A stretch of 54,128 nucleotides of DNA from Planctomycetota bacterium (GTDB taxonomy: Bacteria > Planctomycetota > UBA1135 > GCA-002686595). The notes under the pieces are model-generated. The model did no database searches and had not been told where the DNA came from. It saw nothing but the letters and a program-made list of their open reading frames with translations. The DNA lies in contig JAJDEW010000107.1 in assembly GCA_029259595.1 (NCBI GenBank), forward strand, positions 1-54,128, read 5' to 3'. Positions 43,843-52,562 of the stretch are shown one piece after another (positions within the stretch are counted from its first letter, which is position 1; the number at the start of each line of letters is the position of its first letter). The position numbers were made by a program, and so were the translations under genes.

Positions 43843-44838
43843 ATGCCGCCCCTTGCTCTGTTGTCCCTGAGCCTCGCCGCCCTCGTCCTCGTCGTTCCGG
43901 CCCCTTCTTCGCCTGCCCCCCAGGACGACGGCGCGGCCAAGGCTTCCGCCGCGGCCGCACCCGCGCGGACCGCTCCCGAGCCCTTGCCCGCCGAGCTCCT
44001 GGCGCTCTTCGACTACGACCGTGAGGCGGACCTCGCGATCGAGGAAGCGGAATCCACCGATTTCGGCGCCTACCGCCGGGCGGACCTGAGCTATGCCAGC
44101 CCCGCCGGCGGTCGCGTGCCCGCCTACCTCTACGAGCCGACGGGCGAAGGGCCGTATGCGGGAATCCTCTTGATGCACGGCATGCCGGGCGACCGCGGGG
44201 ATGCAGCCGACCTCGGCGCGCGTTACGCGCGGGCGGGAGCCGTCGTGCTCGCGATCAGCGCGCCCTGGGCGCGACCGGACGGCCCGCGCGAAGACGTGCT
44301 GCACTTCACGCCTTCGGATCGCGACGAGCAGATTCAGCTGATCCAGGACCTGCGGCGCGGACTCGACCTCTTCGAGGAGCTGCCCTGGGTCGATCGCGAG
44401 CGCTTCGGCTACGTCGGCGGCAGCTACGGCGGCGCCATGGGCGGGCTGCTCGCGGGCGTCGAAGAGCGCATCGGAGCCTTCGCCCTGATGATCGGGGACG
44501 GGGGTCTCGTCGCGCACTTCACCGGCCCGGACGACGAGGGCCGGCCGGAGCACGTGACCCCGGAGCGTTGGCAGACCTGGCTCGAGTTGATGCGCCCGAT
44601 CGAACCCCTGCGGTTCGTCGCGCACGCCGCACCTCGCCAGCTCCTGTTCCAGAACGGGCGCACCGATCGCATGGTTCCCGCCGCCGACGCCGAGGCCTAC
44701 CACGCCGCCGCTTCGGAGCCGAAGACCGTGCGCTGGTACGAGACGGGGCACGCCGTCACGATGCCGATGCTGAAGGACCAGTCGCGCTGGATGTCCGAGC
44801 GTCTGGGGCTCGACCTGCAGGCCTTCGGGTTCGAGTAG
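43843..44838 (+). CDS. Secreted alpha/beta hydrolase (prolyl-oligopeptidase/DLH-like)
   Basis: A 331-residue protein with an N-terminal signal (LALLSLSLAALVLVV) and a Pro/Ala-rich linker. The hydrolase core has LLMHGMPGDRGD (oxyanion), GGSYGG (S194) and ETGHAV (H303), the three usual catalytic segments. An acyl-peptidase, esterase or carbohydrate esterase role is possible. A 15-bp tandem repeat lies in its presumed promoter. It is separated by 103 bases from the methyltransferase downstream. Confidence 0.85.
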   Translation: MPPLALLSLSLAALVLVVPAPSSPAPQDDGAAKASAAAAPARTAPEPLPAELLALFDYDREADLAIEEAESTDFGAYRRADLSYASPAGGRVPAYLYEPTGEGPYAGILLMHGMPGDRGDAADLGARYARAGAVVLAISAPWARPDGPREDVLHFTPSDRDEQIQLIQDLRRGLDLFEELPWVDRERFGYVGGSYGGAMGGLLAGVEERIGAFALMIGDGGLVAHFTGPDDEGRPEHVTPERWQTWLELMRPIEPLRFVAHAAPRQLLFQNGRTDRMVPAADAEAYHAAASEPKTVRWYETGHAVTMPMLKDQSRWMSERLGLDLQAFGFE

Positions 44839-44941
44839 CGCGGTGACCCGAATGACCTGATCCATGGACTCCTGGCGGTCCGGGGCAGAGTCCGTCGAGG
44901 CGCCGCTTGATCGCCGCCAGGCTGTTGTCCAAGCTCTCTCC

Positions 44942-45790
44942 ATGGCCATGACTGACGTGCAGGTCCTGGAACCGAATCACGAAGCCACGCAGGAGCGTTT
45001 CGCGTTCGGCAAGAACTGGAAGCGCTTCCTCGCGAGCGTCGACGACGAGCGTGTCGGGATCGCGCAGACGCAGATGGCGGAGCTCCTCGGGACCGACCAG
45101 CTGCAGGGCAAGACCTTCCTCGACATCGGCTCGGGCAGCGGGCTGCACAGCCTGGTCGCCTCGCGCATGGGCGCGTCGGTTCGCTCGTTCGATTACGACG
45201 TCGACTCGGTCGAGTGCACGCGGCAGATGCGCCAGGCCCGCGCCCCCGAGTCGGACTGGACGATCGAACAGGGTTCGATCCTGGACGAGTCGCTGCCCGA
45301 GCGGCTCGGAACCTTCGACATCGTCTACTCCTGGGGCGTGCTCCATCACACGGGGCAGATGTGGAAGGCGCTCGAGAACTCGATCCGCATGGTCGCGCCC
45401 GGGGGCACGTACTTCATCGCGATCTACAACGATCAGGGCGGAACGAGTCGACGCTGGAAGGCGATCAAGCGCGCCTACGTCCGCTCGCCCAAGGCCGCCA
45501 AGTTCGCGATCACCTTCGCCGTCGGACTCTGGTTCGAGGTCCGCGCCATGCTCGCACGGCTGGCCCGCTTCGAGGACCCGCTGCCGTTCCGCCACTGGGC
45601 CGCCCACAAGCGGATGCGGGGCATGTCGAAGTGGACCGACCTGGTGGACTGGGTCGGCGGCTATCCCTTCGAGGTCGCGAAGCCCGAGGAAATCTTCCGC
45701 TTCGCCCAGGAGCGGGGTTTCGCGCTCACGAACCTGACGACGTGCGGGGGCGGACACGGCTGCAATCAGTTCGTGTTCCGCAAGGTCTGA
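44942..45790 (+). CDS. Class I SAM-dependent methyltransferase
   Basis: A 282-residue cytosolic methyltransferase. Motif I is FLDIGSGSGLHSL, the acidic loop SFDYDVDSVE, motif post-I WTIEQGSILD, motif IV IVYSWGVLHHTGQMW and motif VI MVAPGGTYFI. A C-terminal helical part with WTDLVDWVGGYPFEVAKPEEIF is shared by a group of glycan- or lipid-cluster methyltransferases. The acceptor is unknown. The conserved sequence starts after residue 10, so either ATG (44942 or 44948) is possible. Confidence 0.88.
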   Translation: MAMTDVQVLEPNHEATQERFAFGKNWKRFLASVDDERVGIAQTQMAELLGTDQLQGKTFLDIGSGSGLHSLVASRMGASVRSFDYDVDSVECTRQMRQARAPESDWTIEQGSILDESLPERLGTFDIVYSWGVLHHTGQMWKALENSIRMVAPGGTYFIAIYNDQGGTSRRWKAIKRAYVRSPKAAKFAITFAVGLWFEVRAMLARLARFEDPLPFRHWAAHKRMRGMSKWTDLVDWVGGYPFEVAKPEEIFRFAQERGFALTNLTTCGGGHGCNQFVFRKV

Positions 45791-45848
45791 CGTTCTCCGA
45801 ACGCTTCGTGCCACTAGAACGGCCCCTGCCCCGGGCTTAAGCTCTTCA

Positions 45849-45874
45849 CCCCTCTTTCAGGGGGAGTACCCCCT
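45849..45874 (+). promoter_or_regulatory. Alternative hairpins in the YceI 5' region
   Basis: AGGGGG-AGTA-CCCCCT (45859-45874) can form a 6-bp stem, while CCCCT (45849-45853) can pair instead with AGGGG of the same strand. The two stems exclude each other. The region ends 22 bases before the ATG at 45897, so it could modulate translation, or simply be a short terminator for the methyltransferase transcript. Confidence 0.35.
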
Positions 45875-45896
45875 TTGTTCAGGAATGGAGAATCCC

Positions 45897-46493
45897 ATGC
45901 GTCTTCTCGTCAGCTCCCTCGTCTTGGCCTCGACCCTCGGCTTCTTCGCGCTCGGAACGAGCGCCGAGGCCCCGAGCGCCCCGGTCGCACCCGCCGGTGA
46001 ATGGACGATCGATCCGGTTCACTCGACCATCCACTACAAGATCAAGCACAACAACGCGTCCTGGTTCTACGGGCGCTTGAACGACATCTCCGGCAGCTTC
46101 ATGTTCGACGAGGCCGATCCGTCGAGCGCCGGGTTCGCGGTCGAAGTCAAGGCCGACAGCGTCGATTCGGGCAACGAGAAGCTCGACCAACACCTGCGCA
46201 GCCCCGACTTCTTCGACGTCAAGCAGTTCCCCGTCATCTCGCTCGAGAGCACGAGCATCGAGAAGGCCGGCAAGGGCTACAAGGTCAAGGGCAAGCTGTC
46301 GCTGCACGGCGTGACCAAGGACATCTCGTTCGACCTCGAGCACGTTGGTACGGGTGACAGCCGCGGCGACAAGGTCATCGGCTTCCATACGGTCTTCACG
46401 ATCGACCGCACCGACTTCGGCATGGACTACGGCGTGGGCGCCATCGGCTCCGACGTCCAGCTCATCGTCAGCATCGAAGCCGGTCAGCAGTAG
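45897..46493 (+). CDS. YceI-family polyisoprenoid-binding periplasmic protein
   Basis: A 198-residue lipocalin-like barrel. The signal peptide is MRLLVSSLVLASTLGFFALG, then WTIDPVHSTIHYKIKH (the family opening), SAGFAVEVKADSVDSGNEKLDQHLRS-type strands, VKGKLSLHGVTKDI and FTIDRTDFGM. It binds isoprenoid quinones or similar lipids, and its level often changes under stress. The second ATG is chosen because GGAGA lies 6 bases before it. The stop is six bases before the TTG of the membrane protein. Confidence 0.93.
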   Translation: MRLLVSSLVLASTLGFFALGTSAEAPSAPVAPAGEWTIDPVHSTIHYKIKHNNASWFYGRLNDISGSFMFDEADPSSAGFAVEVKADSVDSGNEKLDQHLRSPDFFDVKQFPVISLESTSIEKAGKGYKVKGKLSLHGVTKDISFDLEHVGTGDSRGDKVIGFHTVFTIDRTDFGMDYGVGAIGSDVQLIVSIEAGQQ

Positions 46494-46499
46494 ATCGTC

Positions 46500-47378
46500 T
46501 TGGACGGCCCCCCCGCACTGCTCTTCGGGATCCTCGTTCCGGCCCTCGTGACCGGGATCGGGCTTCTGCTCGTCACGCTCTTCGTAACCGAGCGAGCGCG
46601 CGAGCGTCACGCCGTCGGCGCGGCCTTCGCGGCAGCGGGCTTCCTGGCGGGAGCGGCGGGCCTGTTCGGCCTGCCGCCGCTCCCGTTCGGGGATCAGACG
46701 CTGACGGGGGACCACTGGCTGCAGTGGACCGCGTCCGTTGGGGTCCTGATCCTCTTGTTCGACGGTCTGCGCCCGGGCCTCGCCTTCGTGCCGCGCGCGC
46801 TCTTCGGCGCGGCGACGATCCTCGGCGTCGTCCAGGCGATGCTGCGGCATCACTGGGAGGGCCCCGAGGTCTGGACCCGGCTCGCGACGCTGGCCGGCTT
46901 GCTCGCCGTGCTCGTCACCGCCACGGCGCTCCTCGGCCGCAGGGTGAAGGGCGCCTCGGTGCCGTTCGTCCTGCTGCTCGCGGCGACTTGCCTGGCCGTC
47001 ACGATCGGTCTGACGGGTAGCGCCAAGCTGGCCCAGCTGACCGGCATCGTCTGCTCGTCGGTCGGCGCGGCTTGGGTCTTGACCCTGCTTCGCCCGAGCT
47101 TCCGGCTGGGCGGCGCGGGCTTGACGTGGGCCGTCTCGATCCTCTTCGGGCTCGGGCTGTGCGCTTGCTTCTACAGCGAGCTGCCCGTCCTCGACGGCCT
47201 CCTGTTGTGCGCCGCGCCACTCGCGCCCTGGCTCGCCGAGCTCCCGCCGCTACGCGACCGCTCACCCCGCCTGCGCTTCGCCGCGCGCGCCATCCTGTGC
47301 TTGCTGCCGGCCGGATTCGCCGTGACGCGCGCCGCGCTCGCGTTCGATCCGGATCCCTACGGCGACTACGACTCCTGA
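46500..47378 (+). CDS. Polytopic membrane protein of unknown function
   Basis: A 292-residue protein with about eight hydrophobic helices (e.g. GILVPALVTGIGLLLVTLFV, TLAGLLAVLVTATALLG, FVLLLAATCLAVTIGL, WAVSILFGLGLCACFYSEL). It has short loops, no catalytic motif and an Asp-rich end. The start is a TTG just after yceI without a clear ribosome binding site, suggesting coupling to it. I do not recognise a family. Confidence 0.68.
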   Translation: MDGPPALLFGILVPALVTGIGLLLVTLFVTERARERHAVGAAFAAAGFLAGAAGLFGLPPLPFGDQTLTGDHWLQWTASVGVLILLFDGLRPGLAFVPRALFGAATILGVVQAMLRHHWEGPEVWTRLATLAGLLAVLVTATALLGRRVKGASVPFVLLLAATCLAVTIGLTGSAKLAQLTGIVCSSVGAAWVLTLLRPSFRLGGAGLTWAVSILFGLGLCACFYSELPVLDGLLLCAAPLAPWLAELPPLRDRSPRLRFAARAILCLLPAGFAVTRAALAFDPDPYGDYDS

Positions 47379-47386
47379 GCCACGGC

Positions 47387-48394
47387 GTGCAACGGTACGC
47401 CGAGCCTTGCACGCCTCCCCGCTGGGCCCGCGGAGGACATGCCCAGACGCTCTTCGGTCACTTGCTGCCGTCGGCCGCAGCGCCCGTCACCGCTTCCGCC
47501 GACTTCGCGCGCGACGAGCTCGAGCTGCCCGACGGCGATCGGTTGGTGCTCTACAAGCACGCGGGCACGAGCGGCGTGCGCGTGCACCTCTTTCATGGCC
47601 TCTCCGGTGACGTCGACTCCGACTACATGCGCCGAGCCGCCGCGCGCTTCGTGTCGGACGGCCACGATGTGTGGACGGTCAACCACCGGGGCGCAGGAAC
47701 GGGCTTCGGGTTCGCGCGCCGGCCCTATCACGCCGGTCGGACCGAGGACCTGGCGGCCGTCTTCGCCGCCAGCCGCGCCCAGGCGCCGACGCGCGTCCAG
47801 CTCGCGGTCGGGTTTTCGCTCAGCGGGAACGCGCTGCTCTTGCACGCGGCCCAGGGGCGCACACCGCCGCTCGACGGCCTGATCGCCGTCAACCCGCCGA
47901 TCGACCTCGCGCGCTCGACCGCAGACATCGGCAAGGGGCTCAACCGCATCTACCAGCTGCGCTTTCTCTGGCGCCTGGGCCGGGCCGTACGTGCTCGCCG
48001 CCGACTGGGCTTCGCACGTTCGAACGCGGCGATCCCCCCGTGGATCAGCTTCCTCGAATTCGACGACCGTTTCACCGCGCCCGAGTGCGGCTTCGCCGAC
48101 GGGCACGACTACTACGCGCGCTGTTCGACGCACGAGCGCCTGGCCGCGGTCGAAACGCCGTCCGTGATCCTGACCGCGGCGGACGATCCCTTCGTCGCGC
48201 CCGATGTGTTCGACGCGGCGCTTCGAAACCCGGCCATCCTCCTGCACGTCGAACCGTCCGGAGGTCACGTCGGCTACGTCGCGCGCAACGTGCCGAAGTC
48301 GGGCCGCTGGTTGGACGACGCCCTCGCCAGCTACGTCTCGCAGCTCGCGGCAGCCGAGCAGGCCGCAGCCCCCGATCGGGCGCTCGACGGCTAG
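47387..48394 (+). CDS. YheT-type alpha/beta hydrolase
   Basis: A 335-residue protein of the COG0429 family. GGHAQTLFGHLLP is the signature opening, then LFHGLSGDVDS, VNHRGAGTG, GFSLSGNALL (S144), ADDPFVAPD (Asp) and SGGHVGYV (His). It is probably an esterase acting on short acyl esters. The GTG at 47387 lies 8 bases after the membrane-protein stop. Its TAG stop shares the first base of the second 161-bp repeat. Confidence 0.88.
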   Translation: MQRYAEPCTPPRWARGGHAQTLFGHLLPSAAAPVTASADFARDELELPDGDRLVLYKHAGTSGVRVHLFHGLSGDVDSDYMRRAAARFVSDGHDVWTVNHRGAGTGFGFARRPYHAGRTEDLAAVFAASRAQAPTRVQLAVGFSLSGNALLLHAAQGRTPPLDGLIAVNPPIDLARSTADIGKGLNRIYQLRFLWRLGRAVRARRRLGFARSNAAIPPWISFLEFDDRFTAPECGFADGHDYYARCSTHERLAAVETPSVILTAADDPFVAPDVFDAALRNPAILLHVEPSGGHVGYVARNVPKSGRWLDDALASYVSQLAAAEQAAAPDRALDG

Positions 48395-48554
48395 CAGCCT
48401 GATGGAAGAGTGCTTCGGATGCGATGCAAGTGACCGGGAGGCCCGGCAGGTGCGCGAGAACGCAGGCGAATCGGTCGATTCGGCGAGGCTCTCGTGTGCA
48501 GGCCGGGCTTTGCGGACGCGTGCAGCGCGCCGGATGACTTTTTCATCAGGCTGC
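48394..48554. repeat. 161-bp palindromic dispersed element, copy 2 (complete)
   Basis: Complete copy with ends GCAGCCTGATGG and CATCAGGCTGC. It differs from copy 1 at six places (element positions 12, 33, 52, 95, 104, 116 in copy-1 numbering) with no indels. The first G is the last base of the preceding gene's TAG stop, so CTAGCAGCCTGATG is read here just as it is beside the RNase D gene. The hairpin fold is kept: of the six changes two keep pairing, three break a pair and one is neutral. Confidence 0.92.
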
Positions 48555-48684
48555 GATCTGCTCGAGGAAGGACTCGGGCCCTGTGGCCGTCCACAGCGCA
48601 TCCGAACCCCTTTGGGATTCAGCTGTTAGACTACCGGCTCCCTCCTTCTCTCCGCCCCGAACCGTCTCCAAGGACACGGACGTC

Positions 48685-50754
48685 ATGCGCAACCCCGCCC
48701 TCGTCGCGGCCGTCGGTCTCGCCGCTCTCCTCGCTTCCTCCGCCAGCGCGCAAGTGCGGGCCACGTCCACCGGCGGGCCGAAGCTGCACGAACACATGGT
48801 CCGGCTGGTCGAAGAGCGCGGTCCCGTGAAGGGTTGGGTCTTCTTCCGCGACAAGGCCTTGTTCGACGCCAACACGCGCTCGGCGGCGCTCCTGGAAGCG
48901 CGGGCGACGCTGTCCGAGCGGACGCTGGCGCGACGCGCGGCGCGCCGGACCGCACAGGGCCTCGTCGACCTCCAGGACGTCGCCGTCGCACCCGCCTACG
49001 TCGATGCGGTCGTCGCGACCGGAGCCGAGCTCGTCGTCACGAGCCCCTGGCTGAACGCGATCAGCGTGCGCGCCGACCTGGCGCAGTTCCGATCCATCGC
49101 CGAACTCGGCTTCGTCGAGCGGATCGAGCCCGTGCGGCGCGGCGTGCTCGTCGACGACTGGACCGCGGACGTCGTCGAGCGCCCCGTCGAAGCCCTCGGG
49201 CAGGCCAGCGTCGCCGGGGGATTCTACGGCGGATCCGAGGCGCAGTTGCTGCAGGTCGACCTGATCGACGTCCACACGCGCGGCTACACCGGCGACGGGA
49301 TCGTCATCGGCATCCTCGACACGGGCTTCCACCGCGGTCACGAGGCCTTCAACCAGAGCGGTCACGTCGTCGACGTCCTGGCGGAGTTCGACTTCGTCAA
49401 CAACGACGCCAACACCGGCATCGAAGGCGGCGACGACCCCGGTCAGCACTCGCACGGGACGTACATCCTGGGCACGATCGGCGCTTACCTGCCGAACGAG
49501 GTCGTCGGAGCCGCCTACGACGCGAGCTTCATCCTCTGCAAGACCGAGGACACGACCAACGAGTACCAGCAGGAAGAAGACTTCTACGTCAGCGGTCTGC
49601 AGTTCATCGAGAACAACGGCGCGGACCTCGCGACGTCGTCCCTGGGGTACATCGACTGGTACACGCAGTCCGATCTCGACGGCCTGACGGCCGTCACGAC
49701 CGTCGCGGTCAACCTGGCGACGGCGAACGGGCTCGTCTGCCTGACCGCCGCGGGCAACGCGGGCCACGATACGTCCCCGAGCACGTCCGCCCTGATCGCG
49801 CCGGCGGACGCCTTCGACGTGCTCACGATCGGCGCCTCGGACGGCCTGGGTAACGAGGCCTCGTTCTCGTCGGATGGTCCGACCGCGGACGGGCGCGTCA
49901 AGCCCGAGCTGCACGCCTGGGGTGTCGGCACCCATACGGTCTGCTCGTTCACGGACGTCGGCTGTACGACGCAGGTCAGTGGAACGTCGCTCTCGACGCC
50001 CGTCATGGCCGGTCTCGTCGCGTGTCTGCTCGAGGCTCATCCGAACTGGACGGTGGGACAGCTGCGCGCGCGGTTGTTCCGGACCGGAGATTACTTCCTT
50101 GCGAACGGTATGACCGATCCCATGTTCGTTCTGGGCTACGGCATCCCCTCGGCCGAGACGGCGGGCTTCGACTGCAACGCGAACGGCATCGACGACGACC
50201 TCGATCTCTTCGCGCTGACCAGCTGCGACTGCAACGGCAACGGCGCGCCCGACGAGTGCGACGTCCTGGACGGCATCAGCGCGGACGTCGACACGAACGG
50301 GCGCCCGGACGAGTGCACGAACTCGCTGAGCGCGAGCCCCGCTTCGATCTCGCTCGCGACGGGCGGGGTCCAGGGCTTCTGCTTCGACGCGGGCAGCGCC
50401 TTCGCCGGGGAGACCTATCTCTTGGTCGGCTCCGCCTCGGGTTCGCTGCCGGGGATCCGCTTCGGCGGAGAGCGCTTGCCCTTGAACGCCGATGCCTACC
50501 TGATCGCGACGCTCGGCCGAGACGCGGGCTCGCCCTTGTTCGGCGCGCTCGGCGTCCTCGATGCGCAAGGTCACGCCACGGCCCAGCTCGCCGTCCCCCC
50601 CGGCTCGACGCTCTTCGCGAGTGGCACGACGGTCCGCCACGCGCTCTTGGTCTTCCACCGGACGACGAGTCCGGCCGGAAGCGGGCTGGCGGGCGCCGAT
50701 CCGGTCGCGCTGTCGTTCGTCAGCAACGTCGTGACGGTCGCCATCCAACCCTGA
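48685..50754 (+). CDS. Secreted subtilisin-like serine protease (S8) with calcium-loop region
   Basis: A 689-residue protein with signal peptide LVAAVGLAALLASSASA, then a pro-region to about 190. The S8 domain has ILDTGFHRGH (D212), HSHGTY (H257), AAGNAGHD (Asn of the oxyanion hole) and SGTSLSTPVMAG (S435). After the protease come dockerin/EF-hand-like repeats (DCNANGIDDDLD, CDCNGNGAPDECD, DVDTNGRPDEC), a planctomycete-typical motif, and a beta-rich C-terminal domain (about 560-689). An extended -10 (TGTTAGACT, 48624-48632) lies 53 bases before the ATG. It is the first gene after the repeat. Confidence 0.92.
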   Translation: MRNPALVAAVGLAALLASSASAQVRATSTGGPKLHEHMVRLVEERGPVKGWVFFRDKALFDANTRSAALLEARATLSERTLARRAARRTAQGLVDLQDVAVAPAYVDAVVATGAELVVTSPWLNAISVRADLAQFRSIAELGFVERIEPVRRGVLVDDWTADVVERPVEALGQASVAGGFYGGSEAQLLQVDLIDVHTRGYTGDGIVIGILDTGFHRGHEAFNQSGHVVDVLAEFDFVNNDANTGIEGGDDPGQHSHGTYILGTIGAYLPNEVVGAAYDASFILCKTEDTTNEYQQEEDFYVSGLQFIENNGADLATSSLGYIDWYTQSDLDGLTAVTTVAVNLATANGLVCLTAAGNAGHDTSPSTSALIAPADAFDVLTIGASDGLGNEASFSSDGPTADGRVKPELHAWGVGTHTVCSFTDVGCTTQVSGTSLSTPVMAGLVACLLEAHPNWTVGQLRARLFRTGDYFLANGMTDPMFVLGYGIPSAETAGFDCNANGIDDDLDLFALTSCDCNGNGAPDECDVLDGISADVDTNGRPDECTNSLSASPASISLATGGVQGFCFDAGSAFAGETYLLVGSASGSLPGIRFGGERLPLNADAYLIATLGRDAGSPLFGALGVLDAQGHATAQLAVPPGSTLFASGTTVRHALLVFHRTTSPAGSGLAGADPVALSFVSNVVTVAIQP

Positions 50755-50971
50755 GCGCGGCGGGCGCGGCCCCGCTCGTTCCTCGAAGATCCGCCGTGCG
50801 CGTCGCGCGCGGCGGATGCGCTGCGTGAGCGCCCGCCCACGGCTCGAAACAGGCCTCTCCAGGGTCGCCCCTATCGAATCGCGCCCCACGGGCTACCATG
50901 GGGCGGTTGACTCTGGAGGGGGCCGACGAGCAGGGACGCCTACCTCCGCCCGAGAGACACAGGAGGAAGAG

Positions 50972-52546
50972 ATGAGAGGCTTGCTCGAGAAGGTCGCACT
51001 TCTCGTTGGGATGGGATTGATCGCCGTTCTGGTCGCGCCGCCGGCAGGAGCGACTCCCCAGGACATTCAAAACGATCGCTTCGGGGTCGCGCTGAAGGCG
51101 CCGAGGGGCTGGACCGAGATTCCGACCAAGGTCGACGAGCAATGGATCGTCGCCAAGTACTTGTCGGACAAGATCTACCGGTACAACACCGAGCAGGGTT
51201 GGACGCGGGAGTTCCAGCCCGAGATGACGGTCCTGGCCTTCGTCAAGGCGGAAGACGGCGATCGCGGCGCCTTCAAGGACTACGAGGACTACCTCGACAA
51301 GACCTACCGCAGCGGTGGCTTCTATGTCAGCGACCGCGCTGGAAAGAAGGCCGGCAAGGTCGAGGCCACGGCGCTCGAGATCACGGTCGAGAAGCTCGCG
51401 GATGCGCCCAAGTACCTGATCACCTGGGTCTACCACCTCGACGACATGGACGTCGCCGTCCAGTTCGAGGTGTTGCAGGACTCGTGGAAGAAGCTGAAGT
51501 CGACGGCCAACCGCTCGTTCAAGTCGTTCGAGACGATCGAGCGCAAGGAGGACGCCGAGCTCCCCGACCAGGATCGGCGCGGCAGCTGGATCTCGATGTC
51601 GGACCTGACGTCGGGCACTCCGTCCGAGCGGCGCAAGGCCCGCATGGAGTACGAGCTCGCGCACCGCGAGAAGGCGCGCGCCGCGCTGCCGGACGACTGG
51701 ACCGCCGACCAGATCGGCAGCTGCTTCGTCTTGAACCACACCGACGACCGCTACGCGAAGAAGCTCGTCGAGCAAGTCGAGGCCGTGATGGGCTGGCTCG
51801 ACGACTCGTTCCCCTTCGTGGGCCCGGACGAGTACGTGCGCCAGCCGATCCTGCGCATCTGCGCCAGCCGCGACGAGGAGTACTCGTTCCGCGAGGGTGG
51901 CGACGGCTCGTGGGGCACCGGCATCGAGATCGTGACGTGCCGGGATCGCAACGACTGGACCGACTGGGAGGTGGGCTGGGTCAACAGCCAGGTCTTCCGC
52001 CTGTGGTTCCAGGACCGCAGCTTTCCGCTGTACCTCGCGCTGCCCAGCTGGATCAAAGCGGGGATCTCCGAGCAGCTCCAGAACGCGCGCGCCAAGGGCA
52101 GGAAGCTCGATTTCCGCCAGGACGATTGGGATCGTGACCGTCTGCGTCAGATCTACCGCGAGGGGCGCCAGCACTCGCCTCGCAACTTGATGCAGATGAC
52201 GCAGGAAGACTTCTACGACGATTGGGAGAACCGGCGTCAAGCCTGTGCCCTGGTCGACTTTCTCCTGTCCGGCAAGAGCTCGAAGACGAAGGAAGTCCTC
52301 GGCGACTACATGCGCAACGTCCAGGCCGTGGTCGAGGAGATCGAGCTCGGCGAGGACGCCGAGTCGCTCGCGAAGGAAAAGCCGAAGACGGAAGCCGAGG
52401 AGGACGCCTTGTACAAGAAGCGGCGCAACCTCTGGAAGGATCGGGAGCGGCGCGTCCTCGAGATGGCCTACGATCGGACCTTCGGCTCCTGGTCGGATCG
52501 GGACTGGGAGAAGTTCGAGAAGACGTACTTCGACAGCATCGATTGA
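50972..52546 (+). CDS. Secreted protein, probable inactive gluzincin-fold relative of its neighbour
   Basis: A 524-residue protein with a strong ribosome binding site (AGGAGGAAGAG) and signal peptide VGMGLIAVLVAPPAGA. The first 210 residues form a mixed domain; around 250-430 the layout follows gluzincin peptidases (LPSWIKAGISEQL resembles the third-ligand helix), but where HExxH is expected it reads EVGWVNSQVFRLW. It is therefore probably a non-catalytic relative of the peptidase-like protein 16 bases downstream. Its C-terminal part is highly charged. Confidence 0.7.
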   Translation: MRGLLEKVALLVGMGLIAVLVAPPAGATPQDIQNDRFGVALKAPRGWTEIPTKVDEQWIVAKYLSDKIYRYNTEQGWTREFQPEMTVLAFVKAEDGDRGAFKDYEDYLDKTYRSGGFYVSDRAGKKAGKVEATALEITVEKLADAPKYLITWVYHLDDMDVAVQFEVLQDSWKKLKSTANRSFKSFETIERKEDAELPDQDRRGSWISMSDLTSGTPSERRKARMEYELAHREKARAALPDDWTADQIGSCFVLNHTDDRYAKKLVEQVEAVMGWLDDSFPFVGPDEYVRQPILRICASRDEEYSFREGGDGSWGTGIEIVTCRDRNDWTDWEVGWVNSQVFRLWFQDRSFPLYLALPSWIKAGISEQLQNARAKGRKLDFRQDDWDRDRLRQIYREGRQHSPRNLMQMTQEDFYDDWENRRQACALVDFLLSGKSSKTKEVLGDYMRNVQAVVEEIELGEDAESLAKEKPKTEAEEDALYKKRRNLWKDRERRVLEMAYDRTFGSWSDRDWEKFEKTYFDSID

Positions 52547-52562
52547 GCCGGAGGAAACTGTC

